Shown: piece by piece, positions 11,544 through 22,815 of the stretch
Layout: each line of letters opens with the position of its first letter
Position numbering within the stretch: position 1 is the stretch's first letter
From: Antedon bifida
Lineage: Eukaryota; Echinodermata; Crinoidea; Comatulida; Antedonidae
Assembly (NCBI GenBank): GCA_963402885.1
Contig: OY727096.1
Coordinates: 33,833,820 to 33,897,819 of the forward strand
Length of the DNA stretch: 64,000 nucleotides
Reading direction: 5' to 3'
Notes under the pieces: model-generated
The model's database searches: none
What the model was told of the DNA's origin: nothing
The model's input: the letters and a program-made list of their open reading frames with translations, nothing else
Made by a program: the position numbers and the translations under genes

Positions 11544-14500
11544 GTAGACACAACATATTCTCCTACAGCGGCCTCATCCAAGTCTTTGTGCATTTCAATA
11601 AATTCAAGTTTCTGCAAAAAAGAATCATAATTGTCAATTTCTATTGTTATGGAATAATTGTTGTTTGTGTAATGTTGTTGACCCAGTCTAGCCCAATGTC
11701 AATGCACTTGACCTTATTGACCTCATTGACCTAGCTGTTTAGAACTCTTGAAAATGTACTTACTAACAAGCCATCATATCTTGGTCTTTCTTTGTGATTC
11801 TTTTTTAAACTGTAAAAAAAAAAAAAAAAAAAAAACATTTCTGTCAATCCTGACTTTATTATTAGAAATACTGAATCTGGCTGACTTTTGCCAAAAAATA
11901 ATAAATACGTACCAAAGATCTACAAATTTTACAAAAGGCTCTGAAAACGAATCTTCTGGTAACTTTGGCGATGGCTCCTTGACAACTTGCTTTAATTGTG
12001 CAAATGGTGTACGCCATTTTGCATAAGGGAATACTCCTGTAGCCAACTCAATCTAAATCATAAATTAGAGTTTGTTTTATTGTTGTAACAAATATTGCAT
12101 TTATGTTTAGGCTTGTAAGATATAAAAGTAGCTAGAATGCAAGTTAGAGGTAGGTGTATGACCAGTAGCTAGGAGAACAGACAATTGGGCCCAGTTAAGT
12201 TGTAGATTTTTTACAGCCAAATTTACTGTGTGGAAGACTATTGGGATGGACCTGGTTGTTCTGGGCCTGATTGTCCTGATAACCATAGCTAGGCATAAAT
12301 AAGAGTCTTAATAATGACACTAAATTAGGTATTTGCTGTGAGCTAAATAGAAGTCTTGGCAACATGCCAAAGATAAATAATTACCATAGTGATGCCCAGA
12401 CTCCAAATGTCTGATTTCACGTCGTATCCTTGGTCACTCATCATCTCAGGGTCAATACGCTCAGGCTAAAAAGATTACATTACTTTGTATTTAATTCCTT
12501 ACTTCTTTTTCAAGTTGTTTCACATGGCACAATATTTGCTGATAATATGTTTAATATTTTGTTTGAGGAAGTCTGAGAATTTCTGTCTTTGGAATATGTG
12601 TAAAATGTTTTTTTCTTTTGATGTAGTCATGCATACTAATTTGGATCATCCCGTGACCCCCATGCTTTAATTCAAATGTACTTTCTTACTATAATACTCC
12701 AAGTAATGATTCAAAATTCTTTATTAATTACCATATGTAAATGAGAATGTCTATATAAGGAATTACCAACATTGGTTATTTGTACTTACTGCCATATATG
12801 GTCTGCTTCCTGCATCTTTGGTCTTTGCGATAGAATCCACTAGTTTGCCACTAATACCAAAATCACACAATTTGATTTGGCCGGTACGATTTATAAGTAT
12901 ATTGGAGGGTTTTACATCACGGTGGATAACATTTAATTGGGATTTAAGAAAATTAAGAGCACTGACCACCTGAATGATTAAAACAAGAATTAGAGAGGAA
13001 TTAATTGACGGTTGGTAGTTGTTATACAGCGGAACCTACTAAAACACTGGTATAAATACTTACCACAAACGCCAACTTGCCTAGAATATTCTCTGGTATA
13101 AGTTTACCTTTCTCAACAACTACTTTGTTAAATTTATCTAAAGATTCATCCATTAACTCCATACAAATCCAAACATCTCCCTGTAATAAAATAAAATCAG
13201 ATATAAAGTAGTGCACTCAACGTTTAGGCTCTTCAATTTATCAAATGCAAGTTGAGCTTGTTTCTGGATTTTGAAACTTAAATTAAAGCATATTCTTCTT
13301 TGATTCATATGGGCTGTATTTTAATGGGTAGTTAGACCAGTGCTTTTTTAGTGCGGATTTAAAGAGTTCCAACAATTTATAGTTCTTATAGATAACACAA
13401 TTTAAATGTTTAATTACAAACAAAATGTTACCTCTTGAAATAGTGATCCAAAGAATTGTACAGTGTACATGCAGTCAGCTGTACGCATAGTGACATCAAG
13501 ATCCATCAGCAACCGCTTGTCTTCGTCTGAGCTGACTTGTGCGCGTATACGCTACAAAAATAATTATTTAAAACTATCAATTTAACTACAAATCTTGTGC
13601 TCTGTTGATTGATACATCTTGTAAGACATACTACCTTCTGGGTTATCTATTATCTAGATTTTAAAAATCCTTTCAAATGTACATAACCAAATGCTTGGAT
13701 TGGCTTACAGCAGAGAGGATTTGAACCATAACCTAGAACTCACCTTCACTGCCATATTTTTACCAGTTTCCTGATGTTGCATCTCGTCTACTATGCCATA
13801 ATTACCAGCTCCCAGGTTACGGATGAACTGGAGGTCATTGCCCTTAATTTGGTACTCTGTGCCGTTGATAGTTATACTGGATTTGACTGTTTCGCTTACA
13901 TTGTGTCTGCAAACAAACAAATCAAGTGGTGTGACTACTACTGTGTTTATATAACATTGCCTCAGCTGTAGCACAGTTAGCCTTTGAATTTAAACATCCT
14001 AGTATGTTTTGGTCTTTTGAAGAACTTTTCCCCGGGTATAGTCCCACCCCCTAAAGTCATCCCAATTTTATGTTCTAGGGGTGGGATTATACCAGAGGGT
14101 AATTAAAAATTATTAATGCATTTTATTTTGATTTTAAAAATCAAACATCAAAAACATTGAGTATTTTAGGTACTTGACAATTAATTTGATTACGGTTCAA
14201 TATTCTTAAGTATTGTGTACACAGCACTTACTTTGGGGCTACTGGATCTGGTTCTATGTTGAACTTAAATTTTGTTTTTGTTTTTGCTGGAAAAGAAGAG
14301 ATGTATTCATAAATACTGTGATTAATATTATTCAACAATGGTTAAATTAGTACATATAGCAGAATATATCTTGCCAGGAACATTGTAATTGGCACAAAGC
14401 CAAATAGAAAATTTATCATATTCTTGCACCATCAAAATAAGGACCACACCCTGTATTGTAACGACCACACCCTGTATAGTAAGGAAAACTGTACAATCAT

Positions 14501-14930
14501 TTATACCAAACTTCAATTCAAATTGTTTACTAGAAGAAAGCCAATGGAAAGGGACAAACAGGATGTGATTCATGGATGTTGAAGGAGGGAAAAAACAAAA
14601 ATTAAAATGTGGTTATTTGATTCGGAATTTCCAATCAATATATTGTGTATATTTATAGCTATCTTTAACCGATATTTGAAAATATTTATTTGGTACTTTT
14701 TAAAACCAAAATCCAAAGATTCACTCCCATTCAAGTTATCTTTATTGTGTTTTCACAAACAGGTATAAAAACAAAATTGGTTGCTAGTTATAAAACACAA
14801 TATCAATAAAAACATAAGTAAAAGGCATATAGGTAGAAAAGTTACAATATATAAAAAACAACATAGACAATATAAATATACAAAAAAACATTCATATAAT
14901 GTCTCACTCACGTCCTTTTTTGGTTGCCAT
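11531..14930 (-). CDS. MAP kinase kinase 3/6 (p38-activating)
   Basis: Dual-specificity kinase that phosphorylates p38 MAP kinases on Thr and Tyr in stress signalling. Ten coding exons on the minus strand join in frame to 333 aa: 14930-14912, 14286-14232, 13906-13744, 13551-13432, 13180-13064, 12969-12790, 12465-12385, 12052-11913, 11809-11764 and 11611-11531. Visible motifs are a basic N-terminal docking-like segment ([12 protein letters not shown]), the Gly loop GAGNYG (about 57-62), Lys79 in MAVK, HRD with Asp about 176, and DFG at about 194-196. The activation-loop Ser204 and Thr208 lie in DSIAKT, with APE as APERID. MKK3/6 rather than MKK4 is favoured by [11 protein letters not shown] and [18 protein letters not shown]. 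Odd point: the HPF motif normally found in the C-lobe is absent; the exon junction reads DGLL|KLEF. Confidence 0.95.
14029..14100. mobile_element. Small foldback element, family C, copy 2
   Basis: Inverted copy of the element at 262-335, inside an MKK3/6 intron. Its ends CCCCGGGTATAGTCCCACCC and GGGTGGGATTATACCAGAGG are near reverse complements, and the internal TTCTAGGGGT matches the first copy on the opposite strand. Confidence 0.6.
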
Positions 14931-16763
14931 AATAAAGAATTCCGTCAAACTTAAAATAATCTGAATTTACTGGTTCTACTAATATATACTTCTGTGAAAA
15001 TCTGAAAAATTCAAATGAAACGCACAAAATGAGTTAATGAATCTTTGTTAGGGTCAATAAATAATATCTGGTTGGATAAACGATATAATATTGTGACAGT
15101 TCAATAACTGAATTTCTGAATTACCACAAACCATAGTTAGTAAGAAAGATGACAGTGGCCCAGTGACAGTGTGGATTCAATGAAACAGTACATTAATTAA
15201 TTCTTAATTTACAAAAGCACAGTGTCAATCATAGAAAACTATAATAATTAATATTACATGAATGTTGACTGTGTGTGTCCCAAATAGTTTAGCAGGTTTA
15301 TTTAAAATTAGTAGGCCCTCCCTACCCTAGCTAGGCCTAAAAATACTACGTACTTACAATAGGTCTACGTCTTATCATAAGTAAACATAGGCCTAGGCTA
15401 GCCTACACGACATATCTAGGCTACGTATGTGCACCCATCCATCTCTGGGTGGGGTGGGAGGCACGGAGACAATTAAAGGGCTAATTGAACTGGAGAGAAC
15501 GAGTTGAGTCCTGCCGATGATCCAGAGGAGAGGGCGGATTCGTTTGGCCTAGCAAATGCACCATTAAATGAAATGTAAAATAATGATCTAATGTCGAAAT
15601 CATACTCACCAAGCATTGCAGATTCTTTAACAATGTACGAGTAACAAATTAGTCATTCGGAAAAGTATAAATTCATTCATTGAAATAAGGAGATGACTCA
15701 CACAGCAAACATCATACTCGCTCGAGTTCTCAGACAAACAACAGGAAGTGATAAATACTGCCCTCATCTAAATAATACATTGGACTTTTTTGTTTTCTTA
15801 TCTATTCCATCATTTTTTTTATAATTAATTAATATAATTGATAATCATCAATCACTTAAAATTAAATTGACTTACTCTATGTCTAAAATATACTATATTT
15901 TAAGTATACAGCACACTAATGGATTTAATGGATGTATCCATCCTGTAATTGGCAAGTTATGCGTATGAAAAAAAAACATTTCTCAGAGCCTTGCCTTGCT
16001 GATACTGTGTCAATTCAATTCAATTCAACTTTTATTTCAGACAATAAATACAAATAATAATTTTTTAAAAAGAAATACAAGCATTGTGCAACAACAACCA
16101 TAAAAAAAAAATTATGGAGAGAGGACCAAGAATTATCTGTTAAGTAAATTAACGTAGTGACACTAACAATGGTACTATACAGAGACAATGCCGCGTATAT
16201 AAGTTTCCACTATATTATTTAGACTAGCATATATATTTCAACAAAAGCTACTATTATAATATACCATAGAGATATTATAGTGATATATCTCTATGAATAT
16301 ATACAAACAATACTTCAAGAATTGATTAAAATTAAAGTGACCGAGCTTGATCATGATTGATCAGTGAATAATGATGATGATGTAATGATCGTCAAATGAA
16401 TTAACTTAACTTAAATGTCATTTTTTTTTCAATAAGTTATATACAGTAGGTATTTATTATCCTAATATCATTAGAGTCTACCGTACTAATTAAAACAATT
16501 TTGGTAGTAATTAATTTAAGATTACACAATTCAAATTGCCAGCACGCCCTCATTATTTGCCGCACATTTGCAGACAATGTATGTACTAAAGAAAAGAAAT
16601 GTTGCGGTCCATCACGGTTGTATTATCATAAAACTGATATCATATTTGTACTTTGCTCAATCCACCGTATAATTTTCTCTCTCCCGGTTTTCTGAGTAGC
16701 ATACGGCATGCTGCCTGTTTAAGGCGTATTTTAAATCAATATTTTTGTGGTAAATACATTAAA
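14931..16763. promoter_or_regulatory. Shared 5' region of MKK3/6 and eIF3d
   Basis: The two genes face away from each other with start codons 1.83 kb apart. The region must hold both promoters and the 5' UTRs. No TATA box is obvious. Possible 5' non-coding splice sites for MKK3/6 occur near 15005 and 15608. A TTTTATTTCAGACAATAAATA stretch near 16030 resembles a retroelement tail. Close to the eIF3d start, short pyrimidine-rich sequence (TTTTCTCTCTCCCGG near 16674-16688) would suit a translation-factor transcript. Confidence 0.4.
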
Positions 16764-19700
16764 ATGAGTATTAGTTTTGTGCCACCCACAATCCAAGAGA
16801 ACCCAGATGGCTGGGGACCCTGTACTTTACCAGATCAGTTCAAAGATATTCCATATCAACCCTTTTCAAAAGGCGACCGTCTGGGAAAGGTAAGTTCTCC
16901 GCTCCGCGGTGCCGGTGGTGTGACCAGTCGAATACCGACCAGTCTCAGCGTGTGTGAATTTGTAATTAAAGTGGAAACTATCTGGCTGTTTTTAGTGTTA
17001 GTTAGGCCTAGAAATTAAGATTAATTCTAGGCCTCTAATAATATTTTGATATTAATATTAGAATTAGTTAGATACTGTGGAACTATGGCATGCTAGACCA
17101 GTGATGTGTTTTAGTTTCAAAATTAGATAAAATAAAAAAAGGCTTGTCACTGTGTAAAATAATTATTTTATTAAGTTTTTTTATATAAATAAAAATAAAC
17201 AATACTAATAATAGGCCTAGTAGATACTGTACAGTATACCCATACCTAGGGAATATTGAAAATAATTGCTTATTTTTAGAGCAGGTTACAAATCAAATGC
17301 ATATCTCTATTCTAGCCTATTTCTAGCTAGGTAGGCATATTTTGCAATATCCTATTCCTAACGTCTTAATAAATTGATATAAAGCTAGGTATATGAAATA
17401 ATTTGATAATTACCATTAACATAAGTCATCTTAAATTTGTATTTATTTCACAGGTATCTGACTGGACTGGTGCCACATATACAGATAAGAGATATTTAGG
17501 TAATTATTAGCGTTTTTTGTTATAACAGATTTATATTCCAACCAGCGCTGGAAAAGGATAAACATGCATACAAATAAAAAAGAAATAAAGGCATTTTGAC
17601 TGAGTCGTATATTAAAGAGGCTAAAAGTATATTATTATAAATCCTGTACTCACTAATAAAGAAATTGTCTACTTGCCTGATGGCCAAATATTTTTTATAG
17701 CAACCATTTCTGTCTTGTTTCAGGTCGCTACCAAACACAGTTTGGTTCAGGAACTCAGTACTCCTACTACCATGAGCAAGATGAGTCTAGTTTCCAGCTT
17801 GTTGACTCGTCCAAGATACAGAAACCTATCTATCTTAGAAACAGGCTTAAGTTTAATCAGGTATTCAAACTTTTAATGCGTTTACTGAGCTAAGTTCAAG
17901 AGTGTAAAAACACAACTAAATATCTCATTTAGCAGATTGTTTTAACAGTTAATAAATTCTTATCTTTTATATATTATTATATATATATATTATTATTATA
18001 ATATTTTTCAGCGTAACTTGAGGCGTGAAAGAGAACGCAGAGAACAGAAAGACACCAGCAATCCACAGTCTTTGACAAAAGCACAGAAAGAGCGCCAACG
18101 ACAAATGCGACGTCTACAGAAGCAATTTGGCAAATCAAGATGGAACCGTAATCGTTATGTAAGTTAATAATATGAAAGTTTGTCATTTTTTTAATAAACT
18201 GTACTTACTGTACTTACTTTACAGGGGAAAAATGTTGATTAATTATCAAACAAAGCAAAATATAGTACAGGTAAATAAAAATAAGTAATTGTATTTTTAT
18301 TTATTAAGCAACAACAAAATCAAGTTAAGACCAGAGATGCATCTGTGCAAGTTCGCAATGAATGGCAAGTTGTTGAAGAAATGGACTTCCCTCGCCTCAG
18401 TAAGCTACGGCTTCCAGATGTTTCAAGTCCAAAAGACATGTAAGCAACTTCAATAAACTATTGAATTAGCAACAAATATTGCCTAGGTAATACTGAAACA
18501 GTACAGAATGTGATGATCACTTGTTATCCCTGTCTTAACAAAGAGATGTGGAAACTATACACCTGATTACTGTACTATGTTCTACTATTGAATTGAATTA
18601 AAAGTTGTATAAATGCAGTATTTTAAATAATAATTCAAAGCCCATTTTTTTTCCAGCATTACCTGTGGCGAGGTGGAACAGTATGATAAAGCATACGATC
18701 GTATCACGACCAAGAATGAAAAACGTTTAGCAAGGGTCAATCGGATATTTCACAAGGTCACTACAACAGATGACCCTCTTATTAGAAAGGTATACTTTTA
18801 TTTGTTTCATACAAAAATAATTTGTTTTAATTGTATTTTTACTAACACAGATTAAATGTCACTTTCTGTGACCCCAGAATAATACCTTTTCTAGACTGAA
18901 ACAGTACATAATGTGATGATCACTTGTTATCCCTGTCTTAACAAAGAGATGTGGAAACTATACACCTGATTACTGTACTATGTTAATTTCTACTTTGAAT
19001 ATGCTAATTTCTACTTTGAATATGCTAATTTCTACTTTGAATATGCTAATTTCTACTTTGAATATGCTAATTTCTACTTTGAATATGCTAATTTCTACTT
19101 TGAATATGCTAATTTCTACTTTGAATATGCTAATTTACATTATGCTAGTTTTAATGTTTGTTTTTTAGCTTGTACCACAAGGAAACGTTTTTGCGACCGA
19201 CATCATCCTGGCTACCATGATGTGTAGTACCAGATCCAACTACTCATGGGATATTGTTGTTCAAGTACGTAAAGCAAAAATAACCCAATGCATTTTCTTT
19301 CTTCCCACAAAAATCCATTGTTATGCATCACCATTTCAACATCAATCATTGTGGCACTTTTGAAATAAAATTGGAAAGTATCTTGAGTATTGAGTTATAT
19401 TCATTACGAATTCTTAAAGTTTATTTCACATTATTTTCTATATAATATACTGTTAGAGGTGTTCCATATTCTAATTTAATAGAGACAAAAAAAATATTGT
19501 AGACAGTAGAGTACATGATGAGTATTGTTATCCCTGTCTGAAAACAAAAACTGTAGACAGTAACATTCTGAAACTACTCTGTACCTCAACTCCACTATTT
19601 CTAAAGCATAGTGTTTAAGATTTAAGTTCTTTGGACCAACTACACTATTACTAAAACGTTTCTTTTTGTTTTGTTTTTATAGCGAGTTGGTGACAAACTT

Positions 19701-22299
19701 TTCTTCGACAAGAGAGACAATTCAGAATTTGGTAAGAACATGATTTTGTATAACATATATAAGCCTAATGCATTAGATATAAAATGTATGCAAGTTCTAG
19801 GAGAGAGTTATTTAGTAATATGTTACAATGGTAATCAGACTTTAATGTTTTGTATTTTATGTAGACTTGCTTACTGTGAATGAGACGGCATTGACACCAC
19901 CACAAGAAGAGGGAGTTCACACAAATGCTCCACGCAACTTAGCGCTTGAAGCAACTTTTATAAATCATAACTTTTCTCAACAATGTTTAAAGGTAAATAT
20001 TATATTCAATAAAAACAAATGAAACACAGTTTTTACTGTATATCAGGAATAACAATAGGGACAGTCAGAATAAAAAAAAATCTTTTACACCAGAAATGGA
20101 AAGAGGTTGTAGGTGTGGTGTGTAATACTAGACATATAGATACATGCTAATTGCACACCAGACAATTGTATACAATTTATACTTGTATTTGTATTGATCA
20201 AATCAAATCCCAATGTTTCCTAATATAACAGTTGAGAGTATGATGATATTTGTTATCCCTGTCTGAACACAAAGCTGTGGACAATAAATGCTGAATCTTG
20301 ACTACTGTATTCTATAATTTGTTAGATAGGTTTTTTTTTTGTTTTCCTTTATATTTATTTTAGGTAAGCCAAGATATAAGCACTGTAATTTTCATTATAT
20401 TGTATAATAAAAGGAATCTGTATCATATCGGCCAGCAGCCCATTGGTGCATACTAATGGTCGTTTGTTGAGTGTTACTCATATTTTGTCCTTTTTAACAT
20501 TTTCTTTATTGTTTTAGGGAACGGAAAAAAAATTTAAGTTCGATAAACCAAATCCGTTTATCACCGATGACGACGAAGGAGAAGTAGCTTCTGTTGCTTA
20601 CAGGTATGGTAGGTTTATAAGATAATGTGTGTCTTTAACTGTAAAAAGACTAGAAAAAACAAGATAAATTCTTATCTATGATGTTATTTGTTATCCCTGT
20701 CTTAAATGATTATGTGGACACTAAATATCTGAGATAATAAATAAAACTGGATGTTACACAATAAGCTAAATGTCCTTAGTTTCTTCAATTAAACATTGTA
20801 TTTTTTTTATTTGCTGTTCATGTCTTTTGAAAGTTTTTCTTTTATGTTCTCTTTAATAACTGCTATCAAATTCTGGTATTTTGTTTCTAGGTATCGTAAG
20901 TGGGAGCTAGGAGATGACATTGACCTCATAGTCAGGTGTGAACATGATGCCGTTCTGATTGGTTCGTCTGGGGAGACTAACTTTATCAATATCAAGACTC
21001 TTAATGAATGGGACACTAAGGTTAGAATTTCCTGCCACATTTTCTTCCATTTTGGATCAGACTTCAGTGTTCATAACTGTGTAACAGTGTTCATAACTGT
21101 GTAACAGTGTTCATAACTGTGTAACAGTGTTCATGTAACTGGCGATTTACTTTGCTCTTAAACTTAAACAATTGATTGCGTTCTTGTTACCAGGCAACAG
21201 CTGCAGCTGAGTGGCGTCAGAAGCTAGATAGTCAGCGAGGTGCAGTGCTAGCTACTGAAGTAAAGAACAACAGCTTTAAGCTGGCCAAGTGGACGATGTG
21301 TGCTCTTATGGCTGGCTCTGACTATATAAAATTTGGGTAAGTATGGTGTAGTGATACATTTACACATTCTTTGGTATTCTGGGTATTAAAAAAAACAGAA
21401 ATGAAAACAGCATTACATGCAGCTTAACTGAATTATTCACAAGCTTCTTTTATTTGAAAATGTTGATGGCTTCTGTGTCTAATCAATAAATTGATATCAA
21501 TGATGTTATTTGTTATCCCTGTCTTAAAGTTAATATGTGGATACTATTATATCTGAGATAAATATTGATTACTTTCTAAACAACATTATGTTGCAATTGA
21601 TCTGGTAGAGTCATCAAAATATTATGTGGGTGGAAAAATAAACATATACTGTGCATATCATAAGTACCATTGCAGTATCGTGCATAATAAACACCTAATA
21701 ATGCTGTCATATTTGTTTCCTGTGAAGGTATGTTTCACGTGTAAACCCCAAGGATTCATCTCAGCATGTCATCCTAGGCTCACAGCAGTTCAAACCAAGT
21801 GAGTTAGCAGCACAGATCAACTTAAACATGGACAACGCTTGGGGCATATTGAGGTGTATTATAGATCTCTGCTTTAAGCTGGATGAAGGCAAATATCTCA
21901 TTCTTAAAGATCCTAATAAGGTAATAGTCAATCTCATTCTTAAAGATCCTAATAAGGTTAGTCAAAACTTCTGACCATTTATTATCACAGTTGTTTTTTT
22001 GTTGTTTGTTGATGGGTTGTCTTTGTTTAGTTTATTTCCTGCTCAGAGTCTAGATAATTATAATAATCAACAAACACTCAAAGAACTCTGATCTTTACGA
22101 AATAGCGCTATATAAATGTTGCATTGTCATTATAGTAGATAGATGCCTTTCAAATTTGTTTTCCAGTGACATTCTTCGACATTTTGTTCTTTTTCAGCCA
22201 ATGATTCGAATCTACAACATCCCAGATAGTACATTCAGTTCTGATGAAGAAGACGAAGATGGTGATGATGAAAATGAGGATGATGGCGATGATCAATAA
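16764..22299 (+). CDS. Eukaryotic translation initiation factor 3 subunit D
   Basis: eIF3d is a peripheral subunit of the eIF3 complex on the 40S ribosome. In mammals it has a cap-binding fold used for specialised initiation. Fourteen coding exons join in frame to 548 aa: 16764-16889, 17454-17499, 17724-17860, 18012-18158, 18309-18439, 18657-18789, 19169-19264, 19683-19731, 19865-19992, 20518-20603, 20891-21020, 21194-21336, 21728-21920 and 22198-22299. The start [19 protein letters not shown] and the central segments [11 protein letters not shown] and [13 protein letters not shown] are typical of the family, as is the acidic tail ([15 protein letters not shown]). Length equals that of the human protein as I recall it. 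Introns 5, 6, 7, 9, 10 and 12 each hold one box C/D snoRNA. After exon 13 a duplicated donor could add 12 residues in frame. Confidence 0.97.
18498..18573 (+). ncRNA. Box C/D snoRNA, snR38-like, copy 1 (eIF3d intron 5)
   Basis: Box C GTGATGA at 18510-18516, guide TTGTTATCCCTGT at 18521-18533 directly before a D'-like CTTA, a C'-like TGTGGA, and box D CTGA at 18563-18566. Ends ACAGTA (18498-18503) and TACTGT (18568-18573) form the terminal stem. The guide is complementary to ACAGGGAUAAC of large-subunit rRNA. Box D lies 91 nt before the 3' exon, a normal spacing for intron-processed snoRNAs. The D' box is one base off consensus. Confidence 0.85.
18901..18976 (+). ncRNA. Box C/D snoRNA, snR38-like, copy 2 (eIF3d intron 6)
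   Basis: Almost identical to copy 1: box C at 18913-18919, guide at 18924-18936, D' CTTA, box D CTGA at 18966-18969, and terminal stem ACAGTA/TACTGT. The similarity extends a few bases outside, which shows a recent duplication between introns 5 and 6. A 21-bp minisatellite separates it from the next exon. Confidence 0.85.
18984..19135. repeat. 21-bp minisatellite in eIF3d intron 6
   Basis: About seven copies of TAATTTCTACTTTGAATATG plus C, lying between snoRNA copy 2 and the acceptor of exon 7. It stretches the distance from box D to the exon to about 200 nt. Confidence 0.93.
19505..19578 (+). ncRNA. Box C/D snoRNA, snR38-like, copy 3 (eIF3d intron 7)
   Basis: Box C ATGATGA at 19515-19521, guide TTGTTATCCCTGT at 19525-19537, and a consensus D' CTGA at 19538-19541. 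A C'-like TGTAGA follows, and box D CTGA at 19568-19571. A short stem AGTAG/CTACT closes the ends. Outside the boxes and guide it has diverged from copies 1 and 2. Confidence 0.83.
20228..20308 (+). ncRNA. Box C/D snoRNA, snR38-like, copy 4 (eIF3d intron 9)
   Basis: Box C ATGATGA at 20240-20246, guide TTGTTATCCCTGT at 20250-20262, consensus D' CTGA at 20263-20266, C' TGTGGA, and box D CTGA at 20291-20294. ACAGT and ACTGT at the ends can pair. Confidence 0.83.
20672..20737 (+). ncRNA. Box C/D snoRNA, snR38-like, copy 5 (eIF3d intron 10)
   Basis: Box C ATGATGT at 20678-20684 (last base off consensus), guide TTGTTATCCCTGT at 20688-20700, D'-like CTTA, C' TGTGGA, and box D CTGA at 20729-20732. 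The terminal stem TTATC/GATAA abuts the boxes. Closest to copy 6. Confidence 0.8.
21065..21134. repeat. 20-bp minisatellite in eIF3d intron 11
   Basis: Three and a half copies of CAGTGTTCATAACTGTGTAA between exons 11 and 12. It holds no snoRNA boxes. Confidence 0.9.
21481..21570 (+). ncRNA. Box C/D snoRNA, snR38-like, copy 6 (eIF3d intron 12)
   Basis: Box C ATGATGT at 21500-21506, guide TTGTTATCCCTGT at 21510-21522, D'-like CTTA, C' TGTGGA, and box D CTGA at 21553-21556. A perfect 8-bp terminal stem AATCAATA/TATTGATT flanks the element. Confidence 0.82.
21895..21958 (+). repeat. Duplicated exon 13 end and splice donor in eIF3d
   Basis: The last 26 nt of exon 13 plus the first two donor bases (21895-21922) recur at 21931-21958, giving a second donor GTTAGT at 21957. 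Use of that donor adds exactly 36 nt without a stop: [12 protein letters not shown], repeating LILKDPNK. The first donor GTAATA restores the normal protein and is taken as the main form. Confidence 0.85.
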
Positions 22300-22376
22300 A
22301 CAATAATCACTAATATTTCTATTTGTCACATGTCCCAACAATTCCACTCCTAATTAATTGAAGTATACTTTTACTT

Positions 22377-22490
22377 AAGCTCTGTCTACACTATCAAAAT
22401 ATTTGACATTTGACAAAAAAGGTGTGCCCAAATATGGTAGCGATATCATCATCATGTCCATATATGGGCACGTCACATAATAGAGCTTTA
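22377..22490. mobile_element. Foldback MITE-like element, family A, copy 2
   Basis: Starts AGCTCTGTCTACACTATCAA and contains GTGTGCCCAAATATGGTAG and CCATATATGGGCACGTCACA. It lies in the 3' flank (likely 3' UTR) of eIF3d, 78 bp after the stop codon and before the AATAAA at 22648-22653. The right arm is shortened. Confidence 0.75.
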
Positions 22491-22647
22491 TTAAATTTTG
22501 GTAATACATTTTGTCCTGAAATACTGTGTTGATTTTTAAAAACTCACAATAATACTCACAGGCTTTGTTCCAAGACAGACATGACAGATTATTTTAATGT
22601 CTTCTTAAAATCATATTATTTAACAATGTATATCATTATCTCAATCT

Positions 22648-22653
22648 AATAAA
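22648..22653 (+). promoter_or_regulatory. Polyadenylation signal of eIF3d
   Basis: AATAAA about 350 bp after the eIF3d stop codon. If used, the family A element is transcribed as part of the 3' UTR. The next gene, on the other strand, ends 163 bp further on, so the two genes are tightly convergent. Confidence 0.55.
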
Positions 22654-22815
22654 TTATCAATATCATTACACTAAACTACAATATGTTGCTTTCTCTTATT
22701 TATTTTTCTACAATTAATAATTATTTTTTTTAACATCAACTTATTTATTTTCAAATTGTTCAATAGTTGAAAGGAAGGTGTTGCTGTGAATGTTGCTATA
22801 ACATGATAACATGAT

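Noticed and set aside
11819-11835. Run of A as a retroposed poly(A) tail
   Set aside because: On the minus strand it is the pyrimidine tract and acceptor of an MKK3/6 exon, which splices in frame.
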